DNA from: Nitrospirota bacterium
GTDB lineage: Bacteria > Nitrospirota > Thermodesulfovibrionia > Thermodesulfovibrionales > UBA9159
Reading direction: 5' to 3'
NCBI GenBank assembly: GCA_021790195.1
Contig: JAJYIF010000030.1
Coordinates: forward strand, 1-38,763
Length of the DNA stretch: 38,763 bases
Shown: in pieces, positions 7,438 through 15,475 of the stretch
How the letters are laid out: every line of letters starts with the position of its first letter
Numbering within the stretch: the stretch's first letter is position 1
The notes under the pieces: model-generated
The model's database searches: none
Seen by the model: the letters and a program-made list of their open reading frames with translations, nothing else
What the model was told of the DNA's origin: nothing
Program-made: the position numbers and the translations under genes

Positions 7438-8124
7438 TTGACCGGGGAGAGCTCAAGAGAGATAACGAGCTGCATGCGCTGCGGCGCCTGCTGCATGAAA
7501 GGGGGGCCGACCCTCCATGCGGAAGACAGGCATCTCATCGCGGCAGGACGCGTACGGCGCGAGGACCTTATAACCATCAGAAAAGGAGAGCTCACCCACA
7601 TTCCGGACAGGGAGGGACTTCATCCTGCGGGGACTGAGATCGTCAAGATTTCGGGCAAAGGGCGGACGTGGGAATGTCTTTTTTTCGATAGGGCAGGATC
7701 ATCTTGCAGGATCTATGAACACAGACCATTGGAATGCCGGATCCTGAAGTGCTGGGATACTGCGGAGCTTTTGTCCGTCATCGGCAAAGACCCGCTCAGG
7801 CGGGCAGACGTAATAGATCCCGAAGACCCTGTATTGGAATTGATCGAGGGCCACGAAGAAGAATGCTCTGTCCGGCAAATGGAAGACTTGCTTTCTTTAT
7901 TATCAGGCAGTAATGAGGACCCGGCAGCTTTTGAGGAACTCGAAGAACTTATTCAGAGGGACCTGACTTTTCGTGCCGCAGCCGTTTCCGCATTCTCGCT
8001 TCCTCTTTCAGCCGAATTGTTCATGTTCGGCCGTCCGCTCTTCAAGCTGCTGGGCGGCAGAGGGGTATCTGTTCGGGAAGAAGACGGCGGGCTGCGTCTC
8101 TTTCGCTCCGATTCATCTTCTTAG
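7438..8124 (+). CDS. YkgJ-type CxxCxxCC cysteine-cluster protein
   Basis: The protein begins with the family signature CMRCGACC at residues 12-19, and a later Cys/Glu-rich segment (SSCRIYEHRPLECRIL, CWDT) completes the likely metal site. Such proteins are thought to bind zinc or Fe-S; no reaction is established. The rest is helical and acidic, ending with a hydrophobic stretch. I chose the TTG at 7438 because the first Cys of the signature precedes the ATG at 7474 and would otherwise be lost. Ribosome binding support for TTG is weak. It lies 4 bp after the 78-residue gene and ends at a bidirectional terminator. Confidence 0.72.
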   Translation: MTGESSREITSCMRCGACCMKGGPTLHAEDRHLIAAGRVRREDLITIRKGELTHIPDREGLHPAGTEIVKISGKGRTWECLFFDRAGSSCRIYEHRPLECRILKCWDTAELLSVIGKDPLRRADVIDPEDPVLELIEGHEEECSVRQMEDLLSLLSGSNEDPAAFEELEELIQRDLTFRAAAVSAFSLPLSAELFMFGRPLFKLLGGRGVSVREEDGGLRLFRSDSSS

Positions 8125-8188
8125 GCCGCAGACAAGAGGGCTTTTTCCTGCAACCTCGAAACGAACATTATCTGCGCCTGTTCTCACA

Positions 8189-8216
8189 GAAAAGGCGTCG
8201 CATTCGACGCCTTTTC
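8189..8216. terminator. Bidirectional Rho-independent terminator
   Basis: A perfect stem GAAAAGGCGTCG / CGACGCCTTTTC with a 4-base loop lies between the convergent YkgJ-type and secreted-protein genes. The A-rich and T-rich feet give a U-tract in both directions. Confidence 0.9.
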
Positions 8217-8230
8217 AAGGCCTGTGACCT

Positions 8231-8620
8231 TCAGCATTTTCTATCGGGCGAAGACCAGATCGTGATGTTGTCGGCGTAATGTTTGCCGTCCATATCGTGG
8301 TACATCAGGGTGAGCGTGTCGCCTACCCTTATATCGTCGAAGTTCTTGCTCTTGTTGCACATAAACACCTTTGTCCCGGGATCAGCATTGACCGTTATCT
8401 CTCCTTTTACCCTCTCAGGCGAAGACACGGCCGATTCATATAACCTCACATTCAGTGTCTTGGTGGAAGGGTCGATGCCGAGAACATAGGCGTGATGAGG
8501 GAGGCCTTCCGAGTGGAATGCCGACGCCGTATTTACAAACGACGCCAGCAGAAACCCTGCGAAAAGCGCCACTCCTGCAAAGAAAATGTCAGCTCTGTTT
8601 GTTATTCTCTTTTTCATCAT
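8231..8620 (-). CDS. Small exported protein of unknown function
   Basis: The 129-residue precursor has a basic start (MMKKR), a hydrophobic core (about 14-28) and a likely signal peptidase I site after ASA near residue 34. The mature part has short beta-strand motifs (YVLGIDPSTKTLNVRL, KGEITVNADPGTKVFM, VGDTLTLMYHDMDGKHYADNI), resembling small OB- or barrel-like periplasmic proteins of the DUF5666 kind. AAGGAG lies nine bases before the first of two ATG codons. It is monocistronic, with a TATAAA box about 55 bp upstream. Function unknown. Confidence 0.7.
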   Translation of the reverse strand: MMKKRITNRADIFFAGVALFAGFLLASFVNTASAFHSEGLPHHAYVLGIDPSTKTLNVRLYESAVSSPERVKGEITVNADPGTKVFMCNKSKNFDDIRVGDTLTLMYHDMDGKHYADNITIWSSPDRKC

Positions 8621-8825
8621 TTGGATTCACTCCTTTCTTCAGTCATTCAAAAAGGAAACAGGACCTTTATAGTTTAGAATAAGCTTTACTTTCTTATTTA
8701 TGCAACTTCGAAACATGTTCCTTGCAGCTTGCGTCAAGCATTTAATTGAAAAGAATATGGGGAAAGCATCATTTTCGCCGCAATACTTATTCCTGCTCTT
8801 TCGTATTCGGCCTGAATGACCCGGT

Positions 8826-9692
8826 CTAAATGATCTCTTTTTTCTCCCGCAAGGACAGGTGAGAAGACAGGGAGCGCGCCACAAGCTGGTTTGCAGCGAT
8901 CGGTGGGATACCGATATCTTCCAGCACTTTGCCGCAGAGCTCCATTTCGTCGATCGAGGGATTGTTCTCGGCGATCCCAAGAACCGAATCGTGGACACGC
9001 TGCAAATAGCGCAGTCCCTCATCCAAGCGCTCATAAGCCTGGGTCCCTTTCCTGGGCTCATCCCAGGAAGCAAGGAGTTGTCGCAGTCCCGGAATGCCCT
9101 TCAACCTCTTCAGAGACGTGACGGACGCGGCCACATCTTCATAAATCGGCAGATCTCCCGGGACAGGCACAGCGTCCCCGGAAAAGAGCACGTTATATCC
9201 CGAAAGCAGGAGTGAGACAGAGCCCCTAGAATGCCCTGGAGTATGAATGACCTGCAGCTTCAGGCCGCAGCCCAGATCAATGATTTCCCCGTCCTCGATG
9301 ACCCTGTTGACCCCGACCGGACCTGCGACAAGAGAATGGAATCCCGGCACAGGACGCTCTCTGTTCTGACGCTCTACATCTTCGATCCACTCCTTCTCGG
9401 AAGAATGAACGGCGACCGCGCAGCCCGTCTCCGCCTTTATGATTCTTGTTGCGCCGATATGGTCGGGATGTGAGTGCGTCTGGACGATCAGGGATATGTC
9501 GCCGACCTTCCGGTCGGTCCTCCTTACATAATCGAAGATCTCCTCCGCCGAAGATGCAATGCCGGAATCTATCAGACAGATCTCGGTGCCGTAGATGAGA
9601 TACACGTAGACGAAACGCTCAAGGACCATCCCGGACGGACTCGTCACATAGAAAGGCAGCTTGAGCGCGTGAATCTTCTGGTCTATCTGCAT
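8826..9692 (-). CDS. MBL-fold metallo-hydrolase
   Basis: The 288-residue protein has the metallo-beta-lactamase zinc motif THSHPDH near residue 71, the downstream HTPGHSRGS and the FSGDAV loop with the bridging Asp. The C-terminal 80 residues are helical. This is the glyoxalase-II-like group of the superfamily. The substrate cannot be told from sequence; thioester or small ester hydrolysis is typical. The ATG is preceded by AGGAAAAGAT, and a perfect TATAAT lies 33-38 bp upstream of the start codon (9730-9725). Confidence 0.85.
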   Translation of the reverse strand: MQIDQKIHALKLPFYVTSPSGMVLERFVYVYLIYGTEICLIDSGIASSAEEIFDYVRRTDRKVGDISLIVQTHSHPDHIGATRIIKAETGCAVAVHSSEKEWIEDVERQNRERPVPGFHSLVAGPVGVNRVIEDGEIIDLGCGLKLQVIHTPGHSRGSVSLLLSGYNVLFSGDAVPVPGDLPIYEDVAASVTSLKRLKGIPGLRQLLASWDEPRKGTQAYERLDEGLRYLQRVHDSVLGIAENNPSIDEMELCGKVLEDIGIPPIAANQLVARSLSSHLSLREKKEII

Positions 9693-9770
9693 TATCTTTT
9701 CCTGTCTGTCATACTATACCGCTTATTATACGACATCCCGGATCCTGCCGCAGCAGACAATCCTGAAGGA

Positions 9771-10571
9771 TCATGAGACATATGAGAATAAGAAGTAGCC
9801 GATAGTAAGGTCAGCCCCGACGTGAGCGCAATAGGGCACCAGCAGGCCCTGGGTCCTGTCCCTGAGATGACCCATCATAAGTCCGTACACAAACGCCATC
9901 ACATAGCCTGCATAGCCGTTCGGAAATCCACCGGCAACATGAAAGGCGGCAAATGCGGAGGCCTGCAATATAAGGACAATAGGTCGTCGCGGAAAGGCCT
10001 TGCTAAGGGCGTTCTGCATTACCCCGCGAAAGACGATCTCTTCTGCGAAGGCGTTCACAAGGGCGAACAGCGGCACGCCGACTGCAAGGACCAGCAATTT
10101 GGGGAATCGTAGAAAGCCTTTGGCCATGCCGACTCCCACACCGAGGTTGTCCGTTCCGAAGGCCCATAAGAGAAGCGCGCCGCTGGAAACAACTACGGTT
10201 ATAAGTATCAAGATCAAGGAGGGCCCGTCGATCGTTCCCTTCCTTACCCACGAAAGAGAGGCGCGGAGGGCGGGAACAAGAAGCACGACTGATGTGGAAA
10301 CGGCGAGGGGTATCAGAAATTTTATCGAAGGAATGCTCGAGACGGCCGCAGGAAACATGGCGGTTAAAAGGCATATGAGGAGGAAGAGGGCCGAAAGATG
10401 GAAAAAGTCCCATTTCTTCAGCATCAGAACAGCGCCAAAAATAAATCCGTACGCGACCTCCACGAAGAGTTCATGCTTTAAGACAGGAGATATATTGACC
10501 AGCAGGACCACTGCCAGAGGCAGGAACCTGGTCGTATGCGTGGAGACAATGATTCTTTCCCGGTCAGGCAT
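9771..10571 (-). CDS. CPBP-family intramembrane metalloprotease
   Basis: This polytopic membrane protein has about eight hydrophobic segments. It carries the Abi/CAAX (CPBP) signature: EEIVFRG (motif EExxxR), FAAFHVAGG (FxxxH) and a third motif around YCAHVGADL. The bacterial family resembles CAAX prenyl endopeptidase Rce1, and most members have no defined substrate. A GTG immediately upstream of the ATG at 10571 could also serve as start; neither has a strong ribosome binding site. It lies 78 bp downstream-facing from the MBL gene, which may be separately transcribed. Confidence 0.85.
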   Translation of the reverse strand: MPDRERIIVSTHTTRFLPLAVVLLVNISPVLKHELFVEVAYGFIFGAVLMLKKWDFFHLSALFLLICLLTAMFPAAVSSIPSIKFLIPLAVSTSVVLLVPALRASLSWVRKGTIDGPSLILILITVVVSSGALLLWAFGTDNLGVGVGMAKGFLRFPKLLVLAVGVPLFALVNAFAEEIVFRGVMQNALSKAFPRRPIVLILQASAFAAFHVAGGFPNGYAGYVMAFVYGLMMGHLRDRTQGLLVPYCAHVGADLTIGYFLFSYVS

Positions 10572-10639
10572 CACATACCCATCGCCGGTAGATAATCCAT
10601 AGACTAAAGACGTTTATTGTCCGGCTCTTTCTCAGACGA

Positions 10640-11323
10640 TTATTTCCGCTTTCCTGTCCTTGAAGTCACCTTCTTTGCCGTCTTAGTCCTGCGTCTCACG
10701 TCCTTGCCGGCGGCAGCTCTACCCGTTGTCTTAGCTTTGGCTTTCTTTTCATTTTTCTTCTTCAAGGTCTTACCCGCAGTTACGGTCTTCTTCGACTTCA
10801 TTTTTCGCACAGAGCGGATTTTGCCTGCTGAGTCGGCATTCTTCAATTTTCTCGTCTTTCGGGTCGCAGAGATCTTTCCTGCCTTCCCTTTCGGTTTTTC
10901 GGTCTTGATTGAAGTCCTCCCTTTAGCCTTCTTCAGGGTCCCCTTTTTCATCGTCTTTTCCTCTTTTGCGCCCCTTTTGTTTGATGCGGCCTTCTCCCCT
11001 TGTCTTTCCATGTGGCGGACGCCGTTATCTTCGAGGACACCGAGGATATCCTCTTCCCTGATAAGCGTAATCTTTTCGCCGTCGAGATCTATGTCACTTG
11101 CGGAATACTCTCCAAAATAGACGCGCTGTCCAGGCTGAAGGACGGTCGGCACGAACCTTTCTCCCTTCTTGCCTTTCTTAATCCTACCGGGACCAACCGC
11201 CTCCACAAGGCCTTCCGACTGTTTCTCCTTGGCGGACTCAGGAATTATAATGCCGCCGGAACTCTTCGCGGCAGACCCGCTTCTTGTAATTACCACCCAA
11301 TCCTGCAATGGCCTTAATTTCAT
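10640..11323 (-). CDS. GroES domain fused to a lysine-rich H1-like tail
   Basis: Residues 1-96 form a complete Cpn10 domain: MKLRPLQDWVVI, the mobile-loop region followed by GGIIIPESAKEKQSEG, VEAVGPG, a VLQPGQRVYFGEY strand and the terminal IREEDILGVLE. The remaining 131 residues are almost only Lys, Arg, Ala, Thr, Gly and Ser, with repeated KKxK and AKKT units like histone H1 or AlgP-type tails. This tail is strongly basic and probably unstructured, and should bind nucleic acid or other polyanions. No groEL is nearby. It may be a dedicated co-chaperonin variant tethered to DNA or RNA, or a nucleoid protein that reuses the GroES fold; both are inference. TTGGAGGTG precedes the ATG. Confidence 0.9.
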   Translation of the reverse strand: MKLRPLQDWVVITRSGSAAKSSGGIIIPESAKEKQSEGLVEAVGPGRIKKGKKGERFVPTVLQPGQRVYFGEYSASDIDLDGEKITLIREEDILGVLEDNGVRHMERQGEKAASNKRGAKEEKTMKKGTLKKAKGRTSIKTEKPKGKAGKISATRKTRKLKNADSAGKIRSVRKMKSKKTVTAGKTLKKKNEKKAKAKTTGRAAAGKDVRRRTKTAKKVTSRTGKRK

Positions 11324-11356
11324 AAGAACACCTCCAAAAAGGATGATTGATTATCC

Positions 11357-11362
11357 ATTATA
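11357..11362 (-). promoter_or_regulatory. -10 box of the GroES-like gene
   Basis: A perfect TATAAT lies 34 bp upstream of the ATG on the minus strand. A weak TTCCAA sits 18 bp upstream as a possible -35. No CIRCE or other heat-shock operator is visible. Confidence 0.55.
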
Positions 11363-11537
11363 CTGAATGAGGCGCCCGTATTGGAAATAGCTGCACAGCC
11401 TCCGGCAACGTCGCAAGAAAGAAAGAGAGCGTGTTTCCTCGGACTTTATCGGAAGAGATGAAAAAAGTGTAGTTTCAAAGCTGTGAGTTTGCTAAAATTA
11501 AGGCGTTGAATATGTGTCTGTAGAAAGGAGCGGAATC

Positions 11538-12128
11538 ATGGCAGAAGTGAAAAGCGCCTTTGAGAAGGCCATGGAAAAGATGAAGAGCATAGAATCGCTG
11601 TCCTCGGAAGAAAAGGCTGAGATGAAAGACCGCGAAGAGATGAAGTCTCTGCTGGCGGTTTTTTTCAAGGGCCGGCTCAGCAGGGACGAGATTTGGCAGA
11701 GATTTAAGGGGATAAAGCCGTCTCTTCTGCGTGAGGCCCAGCAGAGCATCGCCGACTCACTGAGGCTCGGGACGTCGCAGGAAGAGTTCGTGCTGCGAAG
11801 AGACGGGATACTGGCCATAGAGGCCCTGAAGGAAAAGCGAAACCCCTCCGCAATAGAGAGCTTAATCAACGCTATGGAGAGACTGCGCAAGGAATACAGT
11901 CAGGCGAAGGAGCAGGCCGTACAGCAGCTAAGGGCCGCAATCGAGCAGAACCCGCAGCTCAGGATGCGGCCTGTGAGGACCCCGGACGGCCGGACGACAT
12001 ATCAGGCTGCCCTCTCAGTGGATGAGGCCCTGCAAACAAAGATGTCGGAGTTCCTGTCCGAGCACGAAAAAAGATATGGAGAGATTTTCGGTCAGGCCCT
12101 TGAGAAACTGAAAAGGGAGCTGAAGTAG
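11538..12128 (+). CDS. Hypothetical helical protein (196 aa)
   Basis: The protein is highly charged and helical, with long heptad-like stretches (FEKAMEKMKSIESLSSEEKAE, later AMERLRKEYSQAKEQAVQQLR). It has no Cys, signal peptide or membrane helix. I do not recognise a named domain. An ATG at 11538 follows AAAGGAGCGG with a good spacer; an upstream in-frame GTG has no support. It is transcribed divergently from the GroES-like gene across about 215 bp and converges on the two-CW gene. It might be a cytoplasmic coiled-coil or structural protein, but there is no direct clue. Confidence 0.7.
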   Translation: MAEVKSAFEKAMEKMKSIESLSSEEKAEMKDREEMKSLLAVFFKGRLSRDEIWQRFKGIKPSLLREAQQSIADSLRLGTSQEEFVLRRDGILAIEALKEKRNPSAIESLINAMERLRKEYSQAKEQAVQQLRAAIEQNPQLRMRPVRTPDGRTTYQAALSVDEALQTKMSEFLSEHEKRYGEIFGQALEKLKRELK

Positions 12129-12151
12129 GCCGGTGTTTCGCGCATCGCCGA

Positions 12152-12349
12152 TCAGAATTTATTGGCGAACCTCTGATAAAAATCGCACCTGCGGCAGTAC
12201 TCTATCTTCTCAGAGATCGACGCCATAACATATTTCCCGAGTGCGCATTTCGTACCGGTCACTTTCCAGCAATCCAGTCCGTGCTCGGGATACGCCGGGC
12301 AGTTCGCCTGGACTTCACCCGGACACCGCATAAATTCCCAGCAGTTCAT
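12152..12349 (-). CDS. Two-CW domain protein, short form (65 aa)
   Basis: The product has the two-CW signature: MNCWEFMRC at the N-terminus, NCPAY, then CWKVTGTKC, and a final CRRCDFYQ. The seven or so Cys and two CW pairs suggest a compact metal-binding or Fe-S knuckle. Members of this family are common in Nitrospirota and delta-group genomes, often near sensory proteins; their role is unknown. I chose the ATG at 12349, preceded by AAGGAG, over a longer in-frame start without a ribosome binding site. A second member lies at 33986-34294. Confidence 0.82.
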   Translation of the reverse strand: MNCWEFMRCPGEVQANCPAYPEHGLDCWKVTGTKCALGKYVMASISEKIEYCRRCDFYQRFANKF

Positions 12350-12465
12350 CTTACCATCCTCTCCTTTTAGAACCGCTTGTCTCGGCCTTCCCCAAATAAA
12401 CAAGTCCACCCGTAAAGGCCCTTTGCATTTAAGCACGCAACAACGACTTTTTTCAACTTCAAATC

Positions 12466-12480
12466 AAGACTTTAAGTCTT
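12466..12480 (-). promoter_or_regulatory. Palindrome at the likely start of two-CW transcription
   Basis: AAGACTT-T-AAGTCTT is a perfect 15-bp palindrome just downstream of an AT-rich TATAAATATAG (minus strand, about 12492-12482). If that is the -10, the palindrome covers the transcription start, which suits a repressor operator. The protein partner is unknown. Confidence 0.4.
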
Positions 12481-12588
12481 CTATATTTATAATTCGACTG
12501 CGGCAAAAAATGAACAAAGATTCTTCCGGCGCCCGGGCCGCGGGCCGTTTCCGTTAAAAGTAATACAGGACGAATGAAGATATTGCAT

Positions 12589-12634
12589 AAAAAACAAGCC
12601 GGGGGAACAAATTATTATTATTTGTTCCCCCGGC
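12589..12634 (-). terminator. Strong Rho-independent terminator
   Basis: A perfect 15-bp stem (GCCGGGGGAACAAAT, 12598-12612, with its complement 12620-12634) and a 7-base loop are followed on the minus strand by TTGTTTTTT. It ends the 105-residue gene 33 bp after its stop. Confidence 0.93.
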
Positions 12635-12666
12635 CAAGAGCGATTCTCAGGCATCAAAGAGAGATC

Positions 12667-12984
12667 TTAGCCTCCAATGTTTCCGGCACCGATAACCTCT
12701 TTCTGAACGAATTCTTCATCGACACGAATGGAAGCGGTTTTTTCGACATCCGGATAACCCGCCCACTCAAAGGGGCAAACCCTTGTCAGGATTTCGAGTT
12801 TCCACTCAATGGTCCTCACCATATCCTGAAAATGAGGGATCTGATATTCCAGCTGCTCCCTGTCCGGACCCTTCATATGCTCGATCTCGGACACAAAATC
12901 CAGGAGTTTCTTCCTCATGTCCACGAGCTCCGTGTACATCCTGTTACAATAATTTCCATAGCCTATGTTCTTTCTGCTTGCCAT
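12667..12984 (-). CDS. Hypothetical protein (105 aa)
   Basis: This is a small, soluble, mostly helical protein (NRMYTELVDMRKKLLDF, YQIPHFQDMVRTIEWKLEIL) ending in a short Gly-rich tail. It has two Cys and no recognisable catalytic motif. The full expression unit is clear: a consensus promoter at 13054-13082, a leader of about 60 bases with two inverted repeats, AAGGAGG before the ATG, and a strong terminator after the stop. This suggests a well-expressed, individually regulated gene. I do not recognise the family. Confidence 0.75.
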   Translation of the reverse strand: MASRKNIGYGNYCNRMYTELVDMRKKLLDFVSEIEHMKGPDREQLEYQIPHFQDMVRTIEWKLEILTRVCPFEWAGYPDVEKTASIRVDEEFVQKEVIGAGNIGG

Positions 12985-12993
12985 GTTGCCTCC

Positions 12994-13036
12994 TTAAGGA
13001 GTAAACATCTCGTGAGTAATCTGAATTTCAGTTACT
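12994..13036 (-). promoter_or_regulatory. Structured leader covering the ribosome binding site
   Basis: The leader contains an 11-bp bulged hairpin (13014-13036, GAGTAA and CTGAA arms). Closer to the start, CTCC-TTAA-GGAG places the Shine-Dalgarno sequence in a small stem. This could tune translation, for example with temperature. It is only 4-5 bp, so the effect is uncertain. Confidence 0.4.
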
Positions 13037-13053
13037 CTCTCCTTCTTATTTTC

Positions 13054-13082
13054 AGACTATCACAGGAAGCATAATTTGTCAA
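13054..13082 (-). promoter_or_regulatory. Sigma-70 type promoter of the 105-aa gene
   Basis: TTGACA (13082-13077), a 17-bp spacer and TAGTCT (13059-13054) with a preceding TGn on the minus strand. This is one of the best promoter matches in the window. Confidence 0.75.
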
Positions 13083-13161
13083 GCATATAAATAACTGCGC
13101 AACTGTATATTGCGCCCTCTCAATCACTGGGCTTTGCGGCAGAGACATTGGTCTTCGTGCC

Positions 13162-13668
13162 TCAATCCGGACGTCGTCTGGCAAGCCCGGCTTGCACGGT
13201 TATGCCCGCTATTAAGAGGAAAAGGAAGATCAGCCTTGCGAGATCGTGGGACATATGAAGCGAGTGAAGGATGAGGACCGACCCTATCGCCGACGACAGG
13301 ACAATCAAAGTCCAATCGAACACAATGCTCATAAGAAATGCCCCCAGAACGCCGCCGACAAGGAAAAAGACCCAATGGTACTGGCCGGCTGCCATCCCCA
13401 GCTCCCTTAAAAGGCCGACAAGTATGTAGCCGCCCGCAAAAAATCCTCCCAAACCAATTGCAACTCTTTGAAAGAGAACCGCGATTACGGCCCCGATTAC
13501 TCCGGCAACCAAGGCAATCAGGACTATGATGTGATGCGGCTGTCCGTGAATCAACCTTTCCGCCAGGTCAACGCCGAAAACAAACCCTACGCCGCCGAGG
13601 AAAAGCCAGAAGAGCTTGCGACCGGCGATGAGCAGAGCGGTCCCGACGATGAGTCTGAGAAGCAGCAC
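13162..13668 (-). CDS. Polytopic membrane protein, TM198/DUF4203-like
   Basis: The 168-residue protein consists of about six to seven hydrophobic helices with Gly-rich faces (GGVGFVFGVD, AGVIGAVIAVLF, GGFFAGGYILVG). This pattern matches small bacterial TM198/DUF4203-like membrane proteins, whose function is not known. The start is GTG at 13668, supported by AAGGAGGAGGG. It is transcribed away from the fatty-acid-hydroxylase-like gene. Confidence 0.65.
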   Translation of the reverse strand: MLLLRLIVGTALLIAGRKLFWLFLGGVGFVFGVDLAERLIHGQPHHIIVLIALVAGVIGAVIAVLFQRVAIGLGGFFAGGYILVGLLRELGMAAGQYHWVFFLVGGVLGAFLMSIVFDWTLIVLSSAIGSVLILHSLHMSHDLARLIFLFLLIAGITVQAGLARRRPD

Positions 13669-13777
13669 GCAACCCTCCTCCTTTCTTTATAGTCTATCAT
13701 TCCGGATACGAATAAAGAAGCGTTGCCCCTTCACCCGACTTTCCTTGCAAAAAGTGTCTTATGACCTATTATGTTAT

Positions 13778-14533
13778 ATGACCACGATGGACAGAGAGAG
13801 ACTCCTCGAGACATTTACACTTATGGTGATAGTGCTTTACGTTGATTATCTGGAGCGCCGCCGTCCCGGCCGGCCAGTGGACAGGCGATGGGAATTCGGC
13901 CTCAATGCGCTCTCGCTTGCCGTAGTCGTTTTTGCGGGCGAGGGATGGAAGGAGATCCTGATGAAAGGCTTTTCGGCGCTCGACACAAAGGAGCTGTTCG
14001 CCTGGACCGGCCTGCAGTGGCTTCCTGGCCCGCTCAGGGTCGTACTTGGGATAGTCCTTGCTGATTTCTGCCTCTACTGGGTCCACAGGGGGATGCATTG
14101 GATAGGACTCCTCTGGCGCACCCACGCTTTTCATCACAGCATAGAACATCTGTGGTGGCTTTCAGGCTCGAGAACAAGCGTTATTCATCTGCTGCTCTTT
14201 GCAGTTCCTCAAATCCTGATCTCTTATTATCTGTTCCAGATGACTACATGGGAAGCAGGCGTGGCCTTTTCTTTCGGGGTAGCGGTAAACATATGGATCC
14301 ACTCCAACCTATGGGTGGACCTGGGTGCACTGGAATGGCTCTTCATCACTCCCAACTATCACCGTGTCCATCACGGCTCCAGAGGGCTCCTTCGCAAGAA
14401 TCTCGGTTTTGTCCTCACCATCTGGGACAGGATGTTCGGGACTTTTGCGGACCCTCGATCGGCCGGAAGGGAATTCCCACTCGGCTTTGTCCCCACCAAA
14501 GGCCGTCTCCTCAGGATGATCGTCGGTTTTTGA
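13778..14533 (+). CDS. Fatty acid hydroxylase / sterol desaturase superfamily protein
   Basis: The 251-residue membrane protein has the di-iron histidine clusters of the superfamily: HRGMH (103-107), HAFHH (116-120), an isolated His176 and HRVHH (195-199). About four to five transmembrane helices surround them. Such enzymes use O2 to hydroxylate or desaturate lipid chains, or to open alkyl-ether lipids. The exact substrate cannot be read. I chose the ATG at 13778, where similarity-like sequence begins; the ribosome binding site is poor, and the ATG three codons later is an alternative. An O2-dependent enzyme implies at least occasional exposure to oxygen. Confidence 0.82.
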   Translation: MTTMDRERLLETFTLMVIVLYVDYLERRRPGRPVDRRWEFGLNALSLAVVVFAGEGWKEILMKGFSALDTKELFAWTGLQWLPGPLRVVLGIVLADFCLYWVHRGMHWIGLLWRTHAFHHSIEHLWWLSGSRTSVIHLLLFAVPQILISYYLFQMTTWEAGVAFSFGVAVNIWIHSNLWVDLGALEWLFITPNYHRVHHGSRGLLRKNLGFVLTIWDRMFGTFADPRSAGREFPLGFVPTKGRLLRMIVGF

Positions 14534-14553
14534 AAAGTCCTTCCTCTGAGACT

Positions 14554-15357
14554 CTATTTCTGATTTCCCTGGTAATTCTCGCCGTCGGGCCATTGCAGAA
14601 GAATAAGATTACAACCGTGATCTCTTTTTGCCGCAATAGCGGCGGCATAGTCCGGGGCCACGGGCAGATCACGCAAAGACCATTGGGTCACGTCCTCTCT
14701 GTTGCCCCGGACGCTTAGAAGCGAGGCAGGCAATTCCGGATCCGTAGAAACCTCGACTCGATCGATGCCGAAGGAGAGTCCTCTGCCCGAAGCCTTCAGG
14801 AATGCCTCCTTGCGGGCCCAGCACGCAAAAAAGCCCCTTTCCTTCATCTCCGGAGAAAGGCTTTCAAGAGAGAGCCTCTCACCCGGCGAAAAAAAACGTC
14901 CCGCAATGTGGTCCACTCCGATGTCCGGGCGTCTGAATTCTATGTCCACACCGACGTCGCAATCGAGAGCAAAAGCAAGAAGAGCAAGCCCGCGAGAGTG
15001 CGATACGTTAAAACAGACGGGTTTTGAACGCCCTTTCGCAGAGAGCTCCGGTTTTCCGAAAGGACCATTTACAAGCGACACCTCTCCGGCAGCTATGTTC
15101 AGATAGCCGCCCAGGAGAACTTTCAGTATTCCGCGCGTCGCGATGAAACTTCTCCGGTCTTTTTCAAAGCGAAACCGGCAGGCCCTTTCCTTTTCTTCAA
15201 CAGACAATACATCTTCAAGCGCACGCAGTCTTTCCCCTCCCGTCTCAAGTGATGCCAGCCACACGTGGACCTCATCCGCCCCGAGCAGAGGGACTGTCCT
15301 CTGCGGCGACCAGATACGGCTATCGATGATTCTCTGCGTTGATTTAGGATCTATCAT
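14554..15357 (-). CDS. 4'-phosphopantetheinyl transferase, Sfp type
   Basis: The enzyme moves phosphopantetheine from CoA to a Ser of acyl- or peptidyl-carrier proteins. The family motifs are present: FNVSHSRGLALLAF, GVDIEF with the Mg-binding acidic residues, and FACWARKEAFLKA with the catalytic Glu and Lys. The 267-residue two-lobed length matches Sfp/Gsp enzymes and not the short AcpS. No polyketide or NRPS genes are in the window, so it may serve fatty acid or lipid synthesis. The ribosome binding site is weak. It converges with the fatty-acid-hydroxylase-like gene, 20 bp apart. Confidence 0.9.
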   Translation of the reverse strand: MIDPKSTQRIIDSRIWSPQRTVPLLGADEVHVWLASLETGGERLRALEDVLSVEEKERACRFRFEKDRRSFIATRGILKVLLGGYLNIAAGEVSLVNGPFGKPELSAKGRSKPVCFNVSHSRGLALLAFALDCDVGVDIEFRRPDIGVDHIAGRFFSPGERLSLESLSPEMKERGFFACWARKEAFLKASGRGLSFGIDRVEVSTDPELPASLLSVRGNREDVTQWSLRDLPVAPDYAAAIAAKRDHGCNLILLQWPDGENYQGNQK

Positions 15358-15475
15358 TTCTAAGAATGGTAACGTCGTCTTCTTGTAATATAAAACCCGG
15401 CCGTCGATTTTTTCCAGGCAATAATTAAGCTAACTTGTCCTTCATGGGACTGCGTGATAGCATTATGCTAGAGAC

